Shown here: positions 17,798 through 26,038 of the stretch, piece by piece
Position numbering within the stretch: the first letter of the stretch is position 1
Layout of the letters: each line of letters opens with the position of its first letter
From: Alphaproteobacteria bacterium
GTDB taxonomy: Bacteria; Pseudomonadota; Alphaproteobacteria; Rhizobiales; Xanthobacteraceae
Assembly: GCA_037200445.1 (NCBI GenBank)
Contig: JBBCGH010000001.1
Coordinates: 2,170,001-2,234,000 of the forward strand
Direction of reading: 5' to 3'
DNA length: 64,000 bases
Translations under genes and position numbers: made by a program
Notes under the pieces: generated by a model
Database searches by the model: none
Told to the model about the DNA's origin: nothing
Seen by the model: the letters and a program-made list of their open reading frames with translations, nothing else

Positions 17798-19570
17798 CTA
17801 TTCCTGTGTCACGACACGCACCGGGCGGACATGACGTGTATGGCGTGTTTGGGTGTGGTCGAACACCGCAACCCACATGTAGAGGTCTTTCCCGGGAACG
17901 AAGTCTTGATCGTATTTGCTTCCAGTCCTCAGATCGCGGCTTGTCACGAGGGTCCAGTGACCGTCGGCCCAATGCGCTGAGCCCTTCACGTCGTAGCGAT
18001 CGCCCTCACGCTTGCCGGTGATGAGCACGGCGGGAATGATGGTCCCGACGGGAATCTTGGCGTCCTCGTCCTTCGAGTAGGGGACGGACTCGTCCGGGAA
18101 CATCCACCACTGCGAACCGTCCTCGACAGTTCCGCCATCTTCTGGATTCCATTTGCCCATGGCCTTGTTCATGGCCTGGTAGTCTTTCGGCAATCTCAAA
18201 ATCTCGACCGGTTGGCCTTCCTTGTATTCGGGCGTCTTGTAGAGCTTGAAATTGTAGGTGTACGGCGTGTCTCCGGGATCGCCCCAGTAGCCTGCCTGGT
18301 AGCGGTTCAACATCGCCTTCTCATTGGCGGTGGGTTCGCGCGGCGGGCCAATGTACATGTCGTCGACTTCGCCGAGCAGGCCGCCCCGGGACGCCTTCCA
18401 CTGCCACATGTCGACCATATGGCCGTCGGTGTAGTGCAGCCCGCGCCCATTGCGCGAACCTTGATATTGAGCGAGCGGCTTGTCACCGAGTTGTGCGACA
18501 CCGCCCGCACCAAACGCAGTGCTCGTCGAGAAAGTCACGGCGAATTTGTCTTCGTAGAAGGTTGTCACGTCGTCGATGAATGGGTTGTTCCCGATGATGT
18601 GCCAACCGTCATCCTTTTTGATCAGCGGAAGCCGCCTTATCGAGCGCGTCGGATCTTCCCAATGGAAGGCAAAGTAGATTTTCTTCCCGTCATGCACCGC
18701 CCGCACTTCGACCAGCGACTCGCCAGTGCCGCCAAGATTGATGCCCTGTTGGGTGCGAATGCGGACGGGCCGCACGTTGGCCCAGACCGGATCGTCAAGC
18801 AGGCGCTTCGGATCGGGCGCCGTGGTGACGCGCCGGACGAGGAGTGTATCGCGCGTGAACACATCGGACGCCGCGATGCCGGCGGCGATGACAATGCCAA
18901 CACAGGCGGCGATCAGGAGAGGCATCGGCTTGACTGCCGCCGTCAGCACCAGTTTCGCCGGGCGGAAGATGCGGAAAAGCTGCCACCAACCGCCGTAGAG
19001 ATAGTGCGCAAGCGCGTGGACGAAAATGTAAGTCAGGGCGATGAAGGCGACATAGGAGTGAATCTGCAACAGCCAGCCGCCATGGCCGAGATAGAGGAAG
19101 ATGCCCGTCACCGTCATGATACCGACGATGAAATATGCAGCCCAGTGGAGCAGCACATTGAGGGCGCCGAACCGCATCTTGTTCGCGACCGGCATGACCA
19201 TCACGCGTGTCTTCTTCAGCGCATTGCGGCTGAACAGGGCGGCACGGCGCATGTAGATGAAGTAGGCCGCGGCGCAGAAGAACAGCGTCAGGCCTGCAAG
19301 GAAATGCCAGGTCCAGATTTCGCCTTGCGGCAGGACCGGTGCGAGCCAATGCGAGACCGGGGCATGGAGCGCATCCGCCGCGATGCGGATGCCGGTAAAG
19401 AGGCTCACCAGGAATGCAGTCGCCGTGGTCCAGTGCAGGACGAGGGTGCCGACGTCGCTGCGCGGCGGCTGGTTGGTTGGATCTGCACCTTCGACAGTGG
19501 TCTGCCCCGGGCTGGGCCGGCGCGCGCTGGCATCCGCGGATATCCCATCACGAGCGACGATGTCCGCCAT
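17798..19570 (-). CDS. Cytochrome b fused to ethylbenzene-dehydrogenase-type haem domain
   Basis: A 590-residue protein. The ATG at 19570 is chosen because GGAGG stands about 8 bases upstream. The N-terminal half is a di-haem cytochrome b561-like bundle with histidines in transmembrane helices (LVLHWTTATAFL, WTWHFLAGLTLFF, LNVLLHWAAYFIVG, FVHALAHYLYGG). After one more helix (about 225-245) comes a periplasmic domain like the gamma subunit of ethylbenzene or DMSO dehydrogenases (VEVRAVHDGKKIYFAFHWED), which binds b haem. The product would carry electrons across the inner membrane. No molybdenum catalytic subunit is nearby. It probably forms an operon with the ferredoxin reductase 41 bp downstream. 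Partner and substrate are unknown. Confidence 0.85.
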   Translation of the reverse strand: MADIVARDGISADASARRPSPGQTTVEGADPTNQPPRSDVGTLVLHWTTATAFLVSLFTGIRIAADALHAPVSHWLAPVLPQGEIWTWHFLAGLTLFFCAAAYFIYMRRAALFSRNALKKTRVMVMPVANKMRFGALNVLLHWAAYFIVGIMTVTGIFLYLGHGGWLLQIHSYVAFIALTYIFVHALAHYLYGGWWQLFRIFRPAKLVLTAAVKPMPLLIAACVGIVIAAGIAASDVFTRDTLLVRRVTTAPDPKRLLDDPVWANVRPVRIRTQQGINLGGTGESLVEVRAVHDGKKIYFAFHWEDPTRSIRRLPLIKKDDGWHIIGNNPFIDDVTTFYEDKFAVTFSTSTAFGAGGVAQLGDKPLAQYQGSRNGRGLHYTDGHMVDMWQWKASRGGLLGEVDDMYIGPPREPTANEKAMLNRYQAGYWGDPGDTPYTYNFKLYKTPEYKEGQPVEILRLPKDYQAMNKAMGKWNPEDGGTVEDGSQWWMFPDESVPYSKDEDAKIPVGTIIPAVLITGKREGDRYDVKGSAHWADGHWTLVTSRDLRTGSKYDQDFVPGKDLYMWVAVFDHTQTRHTRHVRPVRVVTQE

Positions 19571-20063
19571 TACATTCCTCCGATGGTGTCGGGGCACCTT
19601 CCTCGGTTCCCCGGCCCGTTGATGGTGAACGGAATGCGTAAACTTTTAACCAAGGCGCGCGATGCTTTACTTGAGGTAGTGTGCAACCGCCGTGCCATTA
19701 CACGTATAGGTCCTCTTGCGGCGCTGTCCATCCCGACTTTTACTGATCGTTAATTATGGAAATGGAACTAAGCTGCTGGCCGCCCACGCGGTTTTGCCTT
19801 CGTTATTGTTGGATTCACACTTTGTTAGCCTAGACTCCGGCCGCGGCGAGTCAAGGCGGGTGTGTGGAAATGCCCCGGTTCCGCCGCGCGCAACCAGATT
19901 CGCTTGCAGAACGAAGGCTTTCCGGAGCAAATACGCGCTGCCTGGATTGGTCCGCCGAAACAGGCTTCCTCCCCGGGTACGTGGTATTCCTTGGGCTCCA
20001 GCCCCTTTGAACCCGTTCCCATCCCGCCGCGACTAACCCTGTGAGCCGGTCAACGGCCTAGCG
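19571..20063. other. 493-bp divergent intergenic region
   Basis: Lies between the cytochrome b gene (minus) and the sigma factor gene (plus). It is less GC-rich than its surroundings around 19630-19830. It should hold promoters for both, but I could not pick a convincing -35/-10 pair or an EcfG-type box. A 106-codon open frame at 19716-20036 has no family features, and I do not call it. Confidence 0.5.
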
Positions 20064-20624
20064 ATGCAGACGACCACAGACGAAGCGCTGATCGGACGTA
20101 TCGCCGCCGGTGACAAGCTCGCGATGCAGGTTCTGTTCGCCCGGCATCATGTTCGCGTCTACCGGTTTGTTCTCAGGCTGGTGGGCGAACCGACGAAGGC
20201 GGAAGACCTGATCAGTGAAGTGTTTCTCGACGTCTGGCGCCAAGCCGACCGTTTCGAAGCAAGGTCTCAGGTTTCGACATGGCTCTTGGCAATCGCTCGC
20301 TACAAGGCGCTCTCCGCGCTGCGCAAGCGACCGGACGAAGAACTGGACGATGAGGCCGCACAAGCGATCGAGGATCAAAGCGATGATCCGGAAGTCGCGA
20401 TGCAGAAGAAGGATACGAGTGCGGTTCTGCGGCAGTGCATGACGAAGCTCTCCGCAGAACACCGAGAGATCATCGATCTGGTCTACTACCACGAGAAGTC
20501 AGTCGAGGAAGTGTCCAAGATCGTCGGGGTACCGGAGAACACGGTGAAGACGCGCATGTTCTACGCGCGAAAGCGGTTAGGGGAACTGCTCAAGGCAGCG
20601 GGAGTGGAAAGAGGTTGGCCATGA
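20064..20624 (+). CDS. ECF-type RNA polymerase sigma factor
   Basis: A 186-residue extracytoplasmic-function sigma factor. Region 2 runs from MQVLFARHHVRVYRFVLRLV through the core-binding AEDLISEVFLDVWRQADRF and the -10-binding STWLLAIARYKALSALRK. Region 4 is LSAEHREIIDLVYYHEKSVE followed by EVSKIVGVPENTVKTRMFYA, a clear helix-turn-helix. An acidic linker (DEELDDEAAQAIEDQSDDPE) joins them. The gene overlaps the anti-sigma gene by 4 bp (ATGA), so they are coupled. Autoregulation is likely but the promoter was not identified. Confidence 0.95.
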   Translation: MQTTTDEALIGRIAAGDKLAMQVLFARHHVRVYRFVLRLVGEPTKAEDLISEVFLDVWRQADRFEARSQVSTWLLAIARYKALSALRKRPDEELDDEAAQAIEDQSDDPEVAMQKKDTSAVLRQCMTKLSAEHREIIDLVYYHEKSVEEVSKIVGVPENTVKTRMFYARKRLGELLKAAGVERGWP

Positions 20625-21319
20625 ATACGATGTTCAAGAATAGAGCTGCCGAGCGCGAGGAGGTCGAAGCCCTCCTGCCGTGGCATGCCGCCGGCACGCT
20701 GAGCCGCCGCGAAGCCGATATGGTCGAGCGCGCGCTTGCCGCCGATGCAGATCTCGCCGCCCAGTACGAGACGGTGCGCGAAGATCTCGCCGAAACGATC
20801 GTGGCGAACGAATCGCTCGGCGCCCCTTCGGCGCGCGCGATGCAGAAGCTGATGGCCGACATCGAGGCCGATGCCTCGACGGCGCGCCGGACGCGTTCTT
20901 CGTTCAATCTCGGCGAATGGCTGAGCGAGAGGCTTTCCTCGTTCTCGCCCCGTACGCTCGCGTGGTCGGCAACCGCCGCGGCGCTGGCCGTGGTGCTCCA
21001 GGCCGGACTGCTCGCCGGAATGTTCGTGAGCGAGCGCCAGGGTGGCCCGCTGTTCAACACGGCCTCGGTGCAGACCGACCAGACGGCCAAGAGCGGCACT
21101 TATGCGCTGATCCGCTTCGCCCCCGAGGCGACGACCGGAGACGTGAACAAGCTGCTCGAGGGCTACCAGATCGCGATCGTCGATGGCCCGAGCGGCGGCG
21201 GCGTGTACACGGTGCGCCTCGCAGTGACCGGCATGCCGAAGGAAGAGCTCGCGCGCACGGTCAAGAAGCTGCAGGACGAGCCGTCCGTGCGCTTCATCGG
21301 CCCGAAGCCGACCGAATAA
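20621..21319 (+). CDS. Membrane anti-sigma factor with protease-prodomain-like tail
   Basis: A 232-residue predicted anti-sigma factor. The start overlaps the sigma gene stop (ATGA). The cytosolic N-terminus (about 12-65) has the family's LLPWHAAGTLSRREADMVER pattern but no HxxxCxxC, so it is a zinc-free type. One transmembrane helix spans about 112-136. The periplasmic part (159-230) reads as beta-alpha-beta-beta-alpha-beta: YALIRF, DVNKLLEGYQIAIV, VYTVRLAV, ELARTVKKLQDE, VRFIGPKP. That is the pattern of I9-type subtilase prodomains and resembles residues 139-216 of the S8 protease encoded next. A 7-bp hairpin follows the stop. Confidence 0.85.
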   Translation: MNTMFKNRAAEREEVEALLPWHAAGTLSRREADMVERALAADADLAAQYETVREDLAETIVANESLGAPSARAMQKLMADIEADASTARRTRSSFNLGEWLSERLSSFSPRTLAWSATAAALAVVLQAGLLAGMFVSERQGGPLFNTASVQTDQTAKSGTYALIRFAPEATTGDVNKLLEGYQIAIVDGPSGGGVYTVRLAVTGMPKEELARTVKKLQDEPSVRFIGPKPTE

Positions 21320-21338
21320 GCGATCAACGTTGAGCAGT

Positions 21339-21357
21339 GCCGGCCGCTAAGGCCGGC
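21339..21357 (+). terminator. Hairpin between anti-sigma and protease genes
   Basis: Perfect 7-bp stem GCCGGCC / GGCCGGC with loop gctaa, followed by attgcatttct, which is only weakly T-rich. It may be a leaky terminator that lowers read-through from the sigma/anti-sigma pair into the protease gene. Confidence 0.55.
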
Positions 21358-21427
21358 ATTGCATTTCTAGACAGGCGGAATGGGGCTGTGGCGCGGAAGC
21401 ATGTCCGCGCGCCGTGGAGGTATGCCC

Positions 21428-22963
21428 ATGTCCGGCCCGAACCATTCTGGAAAAAGCCGCAGGCTCCGCATCGGCCTCGCTCTCGTGGCGGCCGGCGCAA
21501 TCACATTCGGCGCGATTGCCGAGGGTTTCGCCCAACGCGGCGGGTTCGGTGGCCGTGGTTTTGGTGGCGGCAACTTCGGTGGCCGCATGCCGGGCGGTGA
21601 CGGCCCGCGCAATCCTGGCGGCGGATATCCCGGTGGCCCCGGTTTCCCAGGCCGGGGAGGCGGCATCATCGTGCCGGGCGGCTATGGCGGGCCGGGCACC
21701 GTTGTTGTCGTGGATGACGATGACGATGCGCCGGTTCGGCACGGGCGCAGGAAAACGAAGAAACAGAGCCAGAAGCCGCAAAAGCAGCAGAAACAGATGG
21801 CGCAGCGGGGCGGCTTCCATGTGCCGCCGGCGAATGAGCGCCGCTTCGTGCCGAACGAGGTGCTGCTCAACATCTCGACCGCGGCGTCGCTGCGTGCCGT
21901 CGATGCGATCGCGCAGAAATACCGGCTGACCCGCCTCGACGTGCAGGACTTCACGCTTACGCGCCACCGTCTCGCCCGGCTGCGCATCAATGACGGCAGG
22001 CCGGTCGCGGTCGTGATCCGCTCGCTCCGGTCCGATGCACGCGTTCTCGGCGCGCAGCCGAACTATCTCTATGCGATGCAACAGGGTGCGGCCGTGCCGG
22101 CTGCGGCCGATCCGGCGCAGTATTCGCTGGCCAAGCTGCACCTCCCGGAAGCGCATGCGCTCGCGAAAGGGAACCGCGTGCTGGTCGCGGTCGTCGATAC
22201 GCCGATCGACGCGGCCCATCCGGACCTTGCGGGCGTGGTCGAAGCCTCGTTCGATGCGACCGGTGCCGCCGACAAGCCACATGCACACGGCACCGGCATC
22301 GCAAGCGTGATTGCCGCCCACGGCAAGCTGACCGGCGCGGCCCCGGCGGTTCGCATCCTCGCCGCGCATGCGTTCAGCTCGGCCGCCTCGAGCGGCACCA
22401 GTCTCAACATCCTGAAAGGTCTCGACTGGGCCGGGAAATTGAAGGCGAACATCGTCAACATGAGCTTTGCGGGTCCCGCCGATGCCGAACTGCACGAGAT
22501 GCTGACCGCATTGCGCGCGAATGGCGCGGTGCTGGTCGCGGCGGTCGGCAATGCCGGGCCGAAATCGGCGCCGCTCTATCCGGCGGCCGATCCCAGTGTG
22601 ATCGCCGTGACGGCAACCGACATGGATGACAAGCCGTTCAGTCTGGCCAACCGCGGCACGCACATTGCGGTCGCGGCGCCGGGCGTGAACATCCTCGCCG
22701 CCGCCCCCGACGGCGGCTACCAGATGCCGTCCGGAACCTCGTTCGCGGCGGCCCAGATCAGCGGCATCGCGGCGCTGCTTCTCGAACGCAATCCGAAGCT
22801 CGATGCCGCCGCGGTCCGCCGCGTCCTGATGGCGACCGCGCGCGACCTCGGGCCCCCCGGGCACGATGATCAGTTCGGGTCGGGACTGGCCGACGCGCTT
22901 GCCGCGGTCAACGCCGCGAGCCCGAAATCGAGCGATGCGTCCGCCGCGACGCCGGCGAACTGA
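21428..22963 (+). CDS. Secreted S8 (subtilisin-like) serine protease with Gly-rich leader
   Basis: A 511-residue exported subtilase. ATG 21428 is chosen because GGAGG (21416-21420) is 7 bases upstream; ATG 21422 would be too close. Order: signal sequence to about residue 36, a Gly/Arg-rich stretch (37-90), five Asp, a Lys/Gln-rich basic stretch (104-125), an I9-like prodomain (139-216), then the catalytic domain. The triad is complete: D257 in AVVDTPIDAAHPD, H287 in AHGTGIAS, S438 in PSGTSFAAAQ, with oxyanion N375 in AVGNAG. It lies 108 bp after the anti-sigma gene. The target is unknown; self-processing and regulated release are inferred. Confidence 0.92.
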   Translation: MSGPNHSGKSRRLRIGLALVAAGAITFGAIAEGFAQRGGFGGRGFGGGNFGGRMPGGDGPRNPGGGYPGGPGFPGRGGGIIVPGGYGGPGTVVVVDDDDDAPVRHGRRKTKKQSQKPQKQQKQMAQRGGFHVPPANERRFVPNEVLLNISTAASLRAVDAIAQKYRLTRLDVQDFTLTRHRLARLRINDGRPVAVVIRSLRSDARVLGAQPNYLYAMQQGAAVPAAADPAQYSLAKLHLPEAHALAKGNRVLVAVVDTPIDAAHPDLAGVVEASFDATGAADKPHAHGTGIASVIAAHGKLTGAAPAVRILAAHAFSSAASSGTSLNILKGLDWAGKLKANIVNMSFAGPADAELHEMLTALRANGAVLVAAVGNAGPKSAPLYPAADPSVIAVTATDMDDKPFSLANRGTHIAVAAPGVNILAAAPDGGYQMPSGTSFAAAQISGIAALLLERNPKLDAAAVRRVLMATARDLGPPGHDDQFGSGLADALAAVNAASPKSSDASAATPAN

Positions 22964-23212
22964 AGGACCCTTTTGAACCCCGGAGCCCCTCTAAGCGACT
23001 AACTATCAGCGAACACACGCGAAGTTCGGTCGGCGCGTCTGCCCCATTCCACCTGCGCGTCGGTCCGGCTGGCCCGCTCGGACGGTCCCCGTCCGGGCGG
23101 GCTGTCAGTTTCTGCCCCCAAACGATTTGCCGCGGATCGCTACGCAAAGCCGCACTGGACGGGCTTTGCGGAATGTGGCTGTAAGTGCCCGCAGAGGGGA
23201 CCTGCCGCGTCA

Positions 23213-23965
23213 ATGAGTGAGACCATCCTCGAAACCGAGGACCTGACCAAGGAGTTCGCCGGCTTCGTGGCGGTGAATGGCGTGAGCCTGCGCGTCGCGC
23301 GCGGCACGATCCATGCGCTTATCGGCCCGAACGGGGCGGGCAAGACCACCTGCTTCAACCTGCTCACCAAGTTTCTCCAGCCGACGCGCGGGCGCATCAC
23401 CTTCAAGGGCCAGGACATCACGGGATTGCCGCCGACCGACATTGCGCGGCTCGGACTCGTGCGCTCCTTCCAGATCTCGGCCGTGTTTCCCCATCTGAGC
23501 CTGCTGGAAAATGTGCGCATCGCCCTGCAGCGCCGGCGCGGCGGCTCGTTCGACTTCTGGCGCTCCAAGCGCGTGCTCAACGAACTCAACGATCGCGCGA
23601 TGTCGTTGCTCGCCGATGTCGGCCTGAAGGATTACGCCCGCCTTCTCGCGGTCGAGCTGCCCTATGGCCGCAAGCGCGCGCTCGAGCTTGCGACGACGAT
23701 CGCGCTCGATCCCGAGATGCTGCTGCTCGACGAGCCGACCGCCGGCATGGGGCACGAGGACATCGACCGCATCGCCGCGCTGATCAAGTCGGTGGCGGTA
23801 AACCGCACCGTGCTGATGGTCGAGCATAACCTCAGCGTGGTGTCGAACCTCTCGAACCGGATCACCGTTCTGACGCGCGGACGCGTGCTTGCCGAAGGCG
23901 ACTACGAGACCGTCTCCGGCAATCCGGATGTGCGCGAGGCGTACATGGGGGTCGGGCATGCCTGA
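23213..23965 (+). CDS. livG: Liv-type ABC transporter ATPase, LivG
   Basis: A 250-residue ATPase of the branched-chain amino acid (HAAT) importer class. Walker A is GPNGAGKTT (near residue 40), signature region VELPYGRKRALELAT (the LSGGQ motif is altered, as often in LivG), Walker B MLLLDEPTAGMG, and H-loop VEHNLSVV. The LivF gene overlaps by 8 bp, with binding proteins and permeases downstream, so this is the first gene of a complete importer locus. No regulator is adjacent; 249 bp without recognisable features precede it. Confidence 0.93.
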   Translation: MSETILETEDLTKEFAGFVAVNGVSLRVARGTIHALIGPNGAGKTTCFNLLTKFLQPTRGRITFKGQDITGLPPTDIARLGLVRSFQISAVFPHLSLLENVRIALQRRRGGSFDFWRSKRVLNELNDRAMSLLADVGLKDYARLLAVELPYGRKRALELATTIALDPEMLLLDEPTAGMGHEDIDRIAALIKSVAVNRTVLMVEHNLSVVSNLSNRITVLTRGRVLAEGDYETVSGNPDVREAYMGVGHA

Positions 23966-24665
23966 TGCGCCGATCCTCACCGTCAATGGCCTGCAGGCCT
24001 GGTACGGCGAGTCGCACATCCTGCACGGCGTCACCTTCGATGTGCGCGCCGGCGAGGTCGTCACGCTGCTCGGCCGCAACGGGGCGGGCAAGACCACGAC
24101 ACTGAAATCGATCATGGGGATCGTCGGTCAGCGCTCGGGGTCGGTGCAGTTCGAGGGCCGCGAGCTGATCAGACTTTCGTCGAACGCGATCGCGCGCTGC
24201 GGTATCGCGTTCTGCCCCGAGGAGCGCGGCATTTTCGCGAGCCTCGACGTCGAGGAGAACCTCTATCTGCCGCCGGTCGTAAAAGCGGGCGGGCTCGCGA
24301 CCGACAGCATCTTCACGCTCTTCCCGAACATCAAGGAGCGCCTGCGCAGCCAGGGCACCAAGCTCTCCGGCGGAGAGCAGCAAATGCTGGCAATCGGGCG
24401 CATCCTGCGCACCGGTGCGCGCGTGCTGCTGCTTGACGAGCCGACCGAAGGCTTGGCGCCCGTCATCATCCAGCAGATCGGCCGTACCATCCGCACGCTG
24501 AAGGAGCAGGGCTTTACCATCCTGCTGGTGGAGCAGAATTTCCGCTTCGCCTCGACGGTTGCGGACCGCTATTACGTCATGGAACACGGCCGCGTTGTCG
24601 AAGGCTTCGCCAACACGGAACTGGACGCAAACCTCGAAAAGCTGCACGACTATCTTGGGGTTTAG
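23958..24665 (+). CDS. livF: Liv-type ABC transporter ATPase, LivF
   Basis: A 235-residue partner ATPase. Start ATG 23958 overlaps the livG stop by 8 bp. Walker A GRNGAGKTTT, signature KLSGGEQQMLAIGR, Walker B VLLLDEPTEGLAP and H-loop LLVEQNFRFA are all intact. It pairs with LivG under the LivH/LivM membrane channel encoded at 27411-29266. Substrate class (amino acids, amides, aromatic acids) cannot be told from the ATPases. Confidence 0.93.
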   Translation: MPDAPILTVNGLQAWYGESHILHGVTFDVRAGEVVTLLGRNGAGKTTTLKSIMGIVGQRSGSVQFEGRELIRLSSNAIARCGIAFCPEERGIFASLDVEENLYLPPVVKAGGLATDSIFTLFPNIKERLRSQGTKLSGGEQQMLAIGRILRTGARVLLLDEPTEGLAPVIIQQIGRTIRTLKEQGFTILLVEQNFRFASTVADRYYVMEHGRVVEGFANTELDANLEKLHDYLGV

Positions 24666-24734
24666 AACTTGGGGTTTAAGAATTCGGGCTAGCTGCCGGG
24701 GACACTGGCGAAAAATGAAGAAGGAGGAATTCAT

Positions 24735-25943
24735 ATGAAGTACCTGATCAGCCTGGCCGCGGTTGCGGCCGCATTGGCCTGCGGGAGTGCGCAGGCCCAG
24801 CAGACCGTGAAGATCGGCGTGCTCTCCGACATGTCGAGCCTCTACGCCGACATCGGCGGACCGGGCTCGGTTGCGGCCGCCAAGATGGCCATCGCGGACT
24901 TCCAGAAGGACCACCCCGGCGTCAAGGTCGAGATGATCTCCGGCGATCATCAGAACAAGCCCGACATCGGCACCGGCATTGCCAACAAGTGGTTCGACAC
25001 CGAAGGCGTCGACATGGTGATCGACGTGCCGAACTCCGGCGTGGCGCTGGCGGTGAGCCAGGTCGCGGCCCAGAAGAACAAGGTGTTCATCGTGTCCGGC
25101 GCGGCGGCCTCCGACCTCACCGGGCCGAAGTGCAACGCCAACACGGTGCACTGGACCTACGACACCTGGATGCTGGCGAACGGCACCGGCAAGGCGATGG
25201 TGAAGACCGGCGGCGATACCTGGTTCTTCCTCACCGCGGACTACGCCTTCGGTCACGCGCTCGAGCGCGACACCGCCGACGTCGTCGAGAAGAACGGCGG
25301 CAAGGTGCTCGGCAAGGTGCGCCATCCGCTCAACACCAATGACTTCTCGTCGTTCCTGCTGCAGGCGCAGACCTCGAAGGCCAAGGTCATCGGGCTCGCC
25401 AACGCGGGCGGCGACACCATCAACTCGATCAAGGCGGCGTCCGAGTTCGGCATCGTATCGGGCGGGCAGAAGCTCGCCGGATTGCTGGTGTTCTCGAGCG
25501 ATGTCGCGGCGCTCGGCCTGCAGACCGCGCAGGGGCTGTCGCTCACCGAGACCTGGTACTGGGACGCGAACGACACCAACCGCGCCTGGACCAAGCGCTG
25601 GCATGAGGCCGGCGCCGGGGCGAGCAAATTTCCGACCATGATCCACGCCGGCGTGTATGCCGGCCTCTTGCACTACCTCAAGGCCGTCACCGCCCTGAAG
25701 GCCAGCGCGGACGGCAAGGTGGTGGTCGCCAAGATGAAGGAAATGCCGACCGAGGACGCGTTGTTCGGCAAGGGCACGATCCGCGCCGACGGCCGCAAGA
25801 TCCACGACGCGTTCCTGTTCGAGGTGAAGAAGCCCTCCGAGTCGAAGCACCCGGGCGACTTCTACACCCTGAAGGCCACGATCCCGGCGGCGGAAGCGTT
25901 CCGTCCGCTCAAGGAAGGCAGTTGCCCGCTGGTCGGGAGCTGA
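24735..25943 (+). CDS. Periplasmic binding protein, type 1 (LivK-like), copy 1
   Basis: A 402-residue secreted binding protein for the Liv-type importer. The start is marked by a strong AAGGAGGAA 7-8 bases upstream. Signal peptide YLISLAAVAAALACGSAQAQ is cut near residue 22. The mature part starts TVKIGVLSDMSSLYADIGG, the usual first strand and ligand loop of type-1 binding proteins. It is highly similar along its length to the next gene, for example GGDTWFFLTADYAFGHALER here and the same with one change there. Length and relatives suggest a ligand other than leucine; aromatic or carboxylate compounds are possible but unproven. Confidence 0.9.
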   Translation: MKYLISLAAVAAALACGSAQAQQTVKIGVLSDMSSLYADIGGPGSVAAAKMAIADFQKDHPGVKVEMISGDHQNKPDIGTGIANKWFDTEGVDMVIDVPNSGVALAVSQVAAQKNKVFIVSGAAASDLTGPKCNANTVHWTYDTWMLANGTGKAMVKTGGDTWFFLTADYAFGHALERDTADVVEKNGGKVLGKVRHPLNTNDFSSFLLQAQTSKAKVIGLANAGGDTINSIKAASEFGIVSGGQKLAGLLVFSSDVAALGLQTAQGLSLTETWYWDANDTNRAWTKRWHEAGAGASKFPTMIHAGVYAGLLHYLKAVTALKASADGKVVVAKMKEMPTEDALFGKGTIRADGRKIHDAFLFEVKKPSESKHPGDFYTLKATIPAAEAFRPLKEGSCPLVGS

Positions 25944-25957
25944 TCGTCGACAATGAC

Positions 25958-25978
25958 GGGCGGATCGAAGGTCCGCCC
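25958..25978 (+). terminator. Hairpin between the two binding-protein genes
   Basis: Stem GGGCGGA (25958-25964) pairs with TCCGCCC (25972-25978), loop tcgaagg, 14 bp after the first stop. There is no T run. It could stabilise the upstream mRNA and let the binding protein be made in excess. Confidence 0.5.
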
Positions 25979-26038
25979 GCCATGCTTTGCAGTGGGGCGC
26001 GGGAAAATCCAGGAACACGACAAGGGAAGATTGCGTTC

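Noticed and set aside
18212-19753. Plus-strand frame of 513 codons
   Set aside because: Antisense to the cytochrome b fusion gene; composition is that of a reverse-complement reading.
19760-19800. A ggaac box that could be the -35 of an EcfG-type promoter
   Set aside because: No cgtt -10 element at the required 16-18 bp spacing.
19716-20036. Possible 106-codon gene ahead of the sigma factor
   Set aside because: No ribosome site, no family features and codon use unlike neighbours; the stretch is better seen as a regulatory region.
23862-26018. Open frame of over 700 codons on the minus strand
   Set aside because: It is the mirror of livF and the first binding-protein gene, whose frames, motifs and ribosome sites are clear; the minus-strand translation is Arg/His/Asp-rich with no domain, typical of GC-rich shadow frames.
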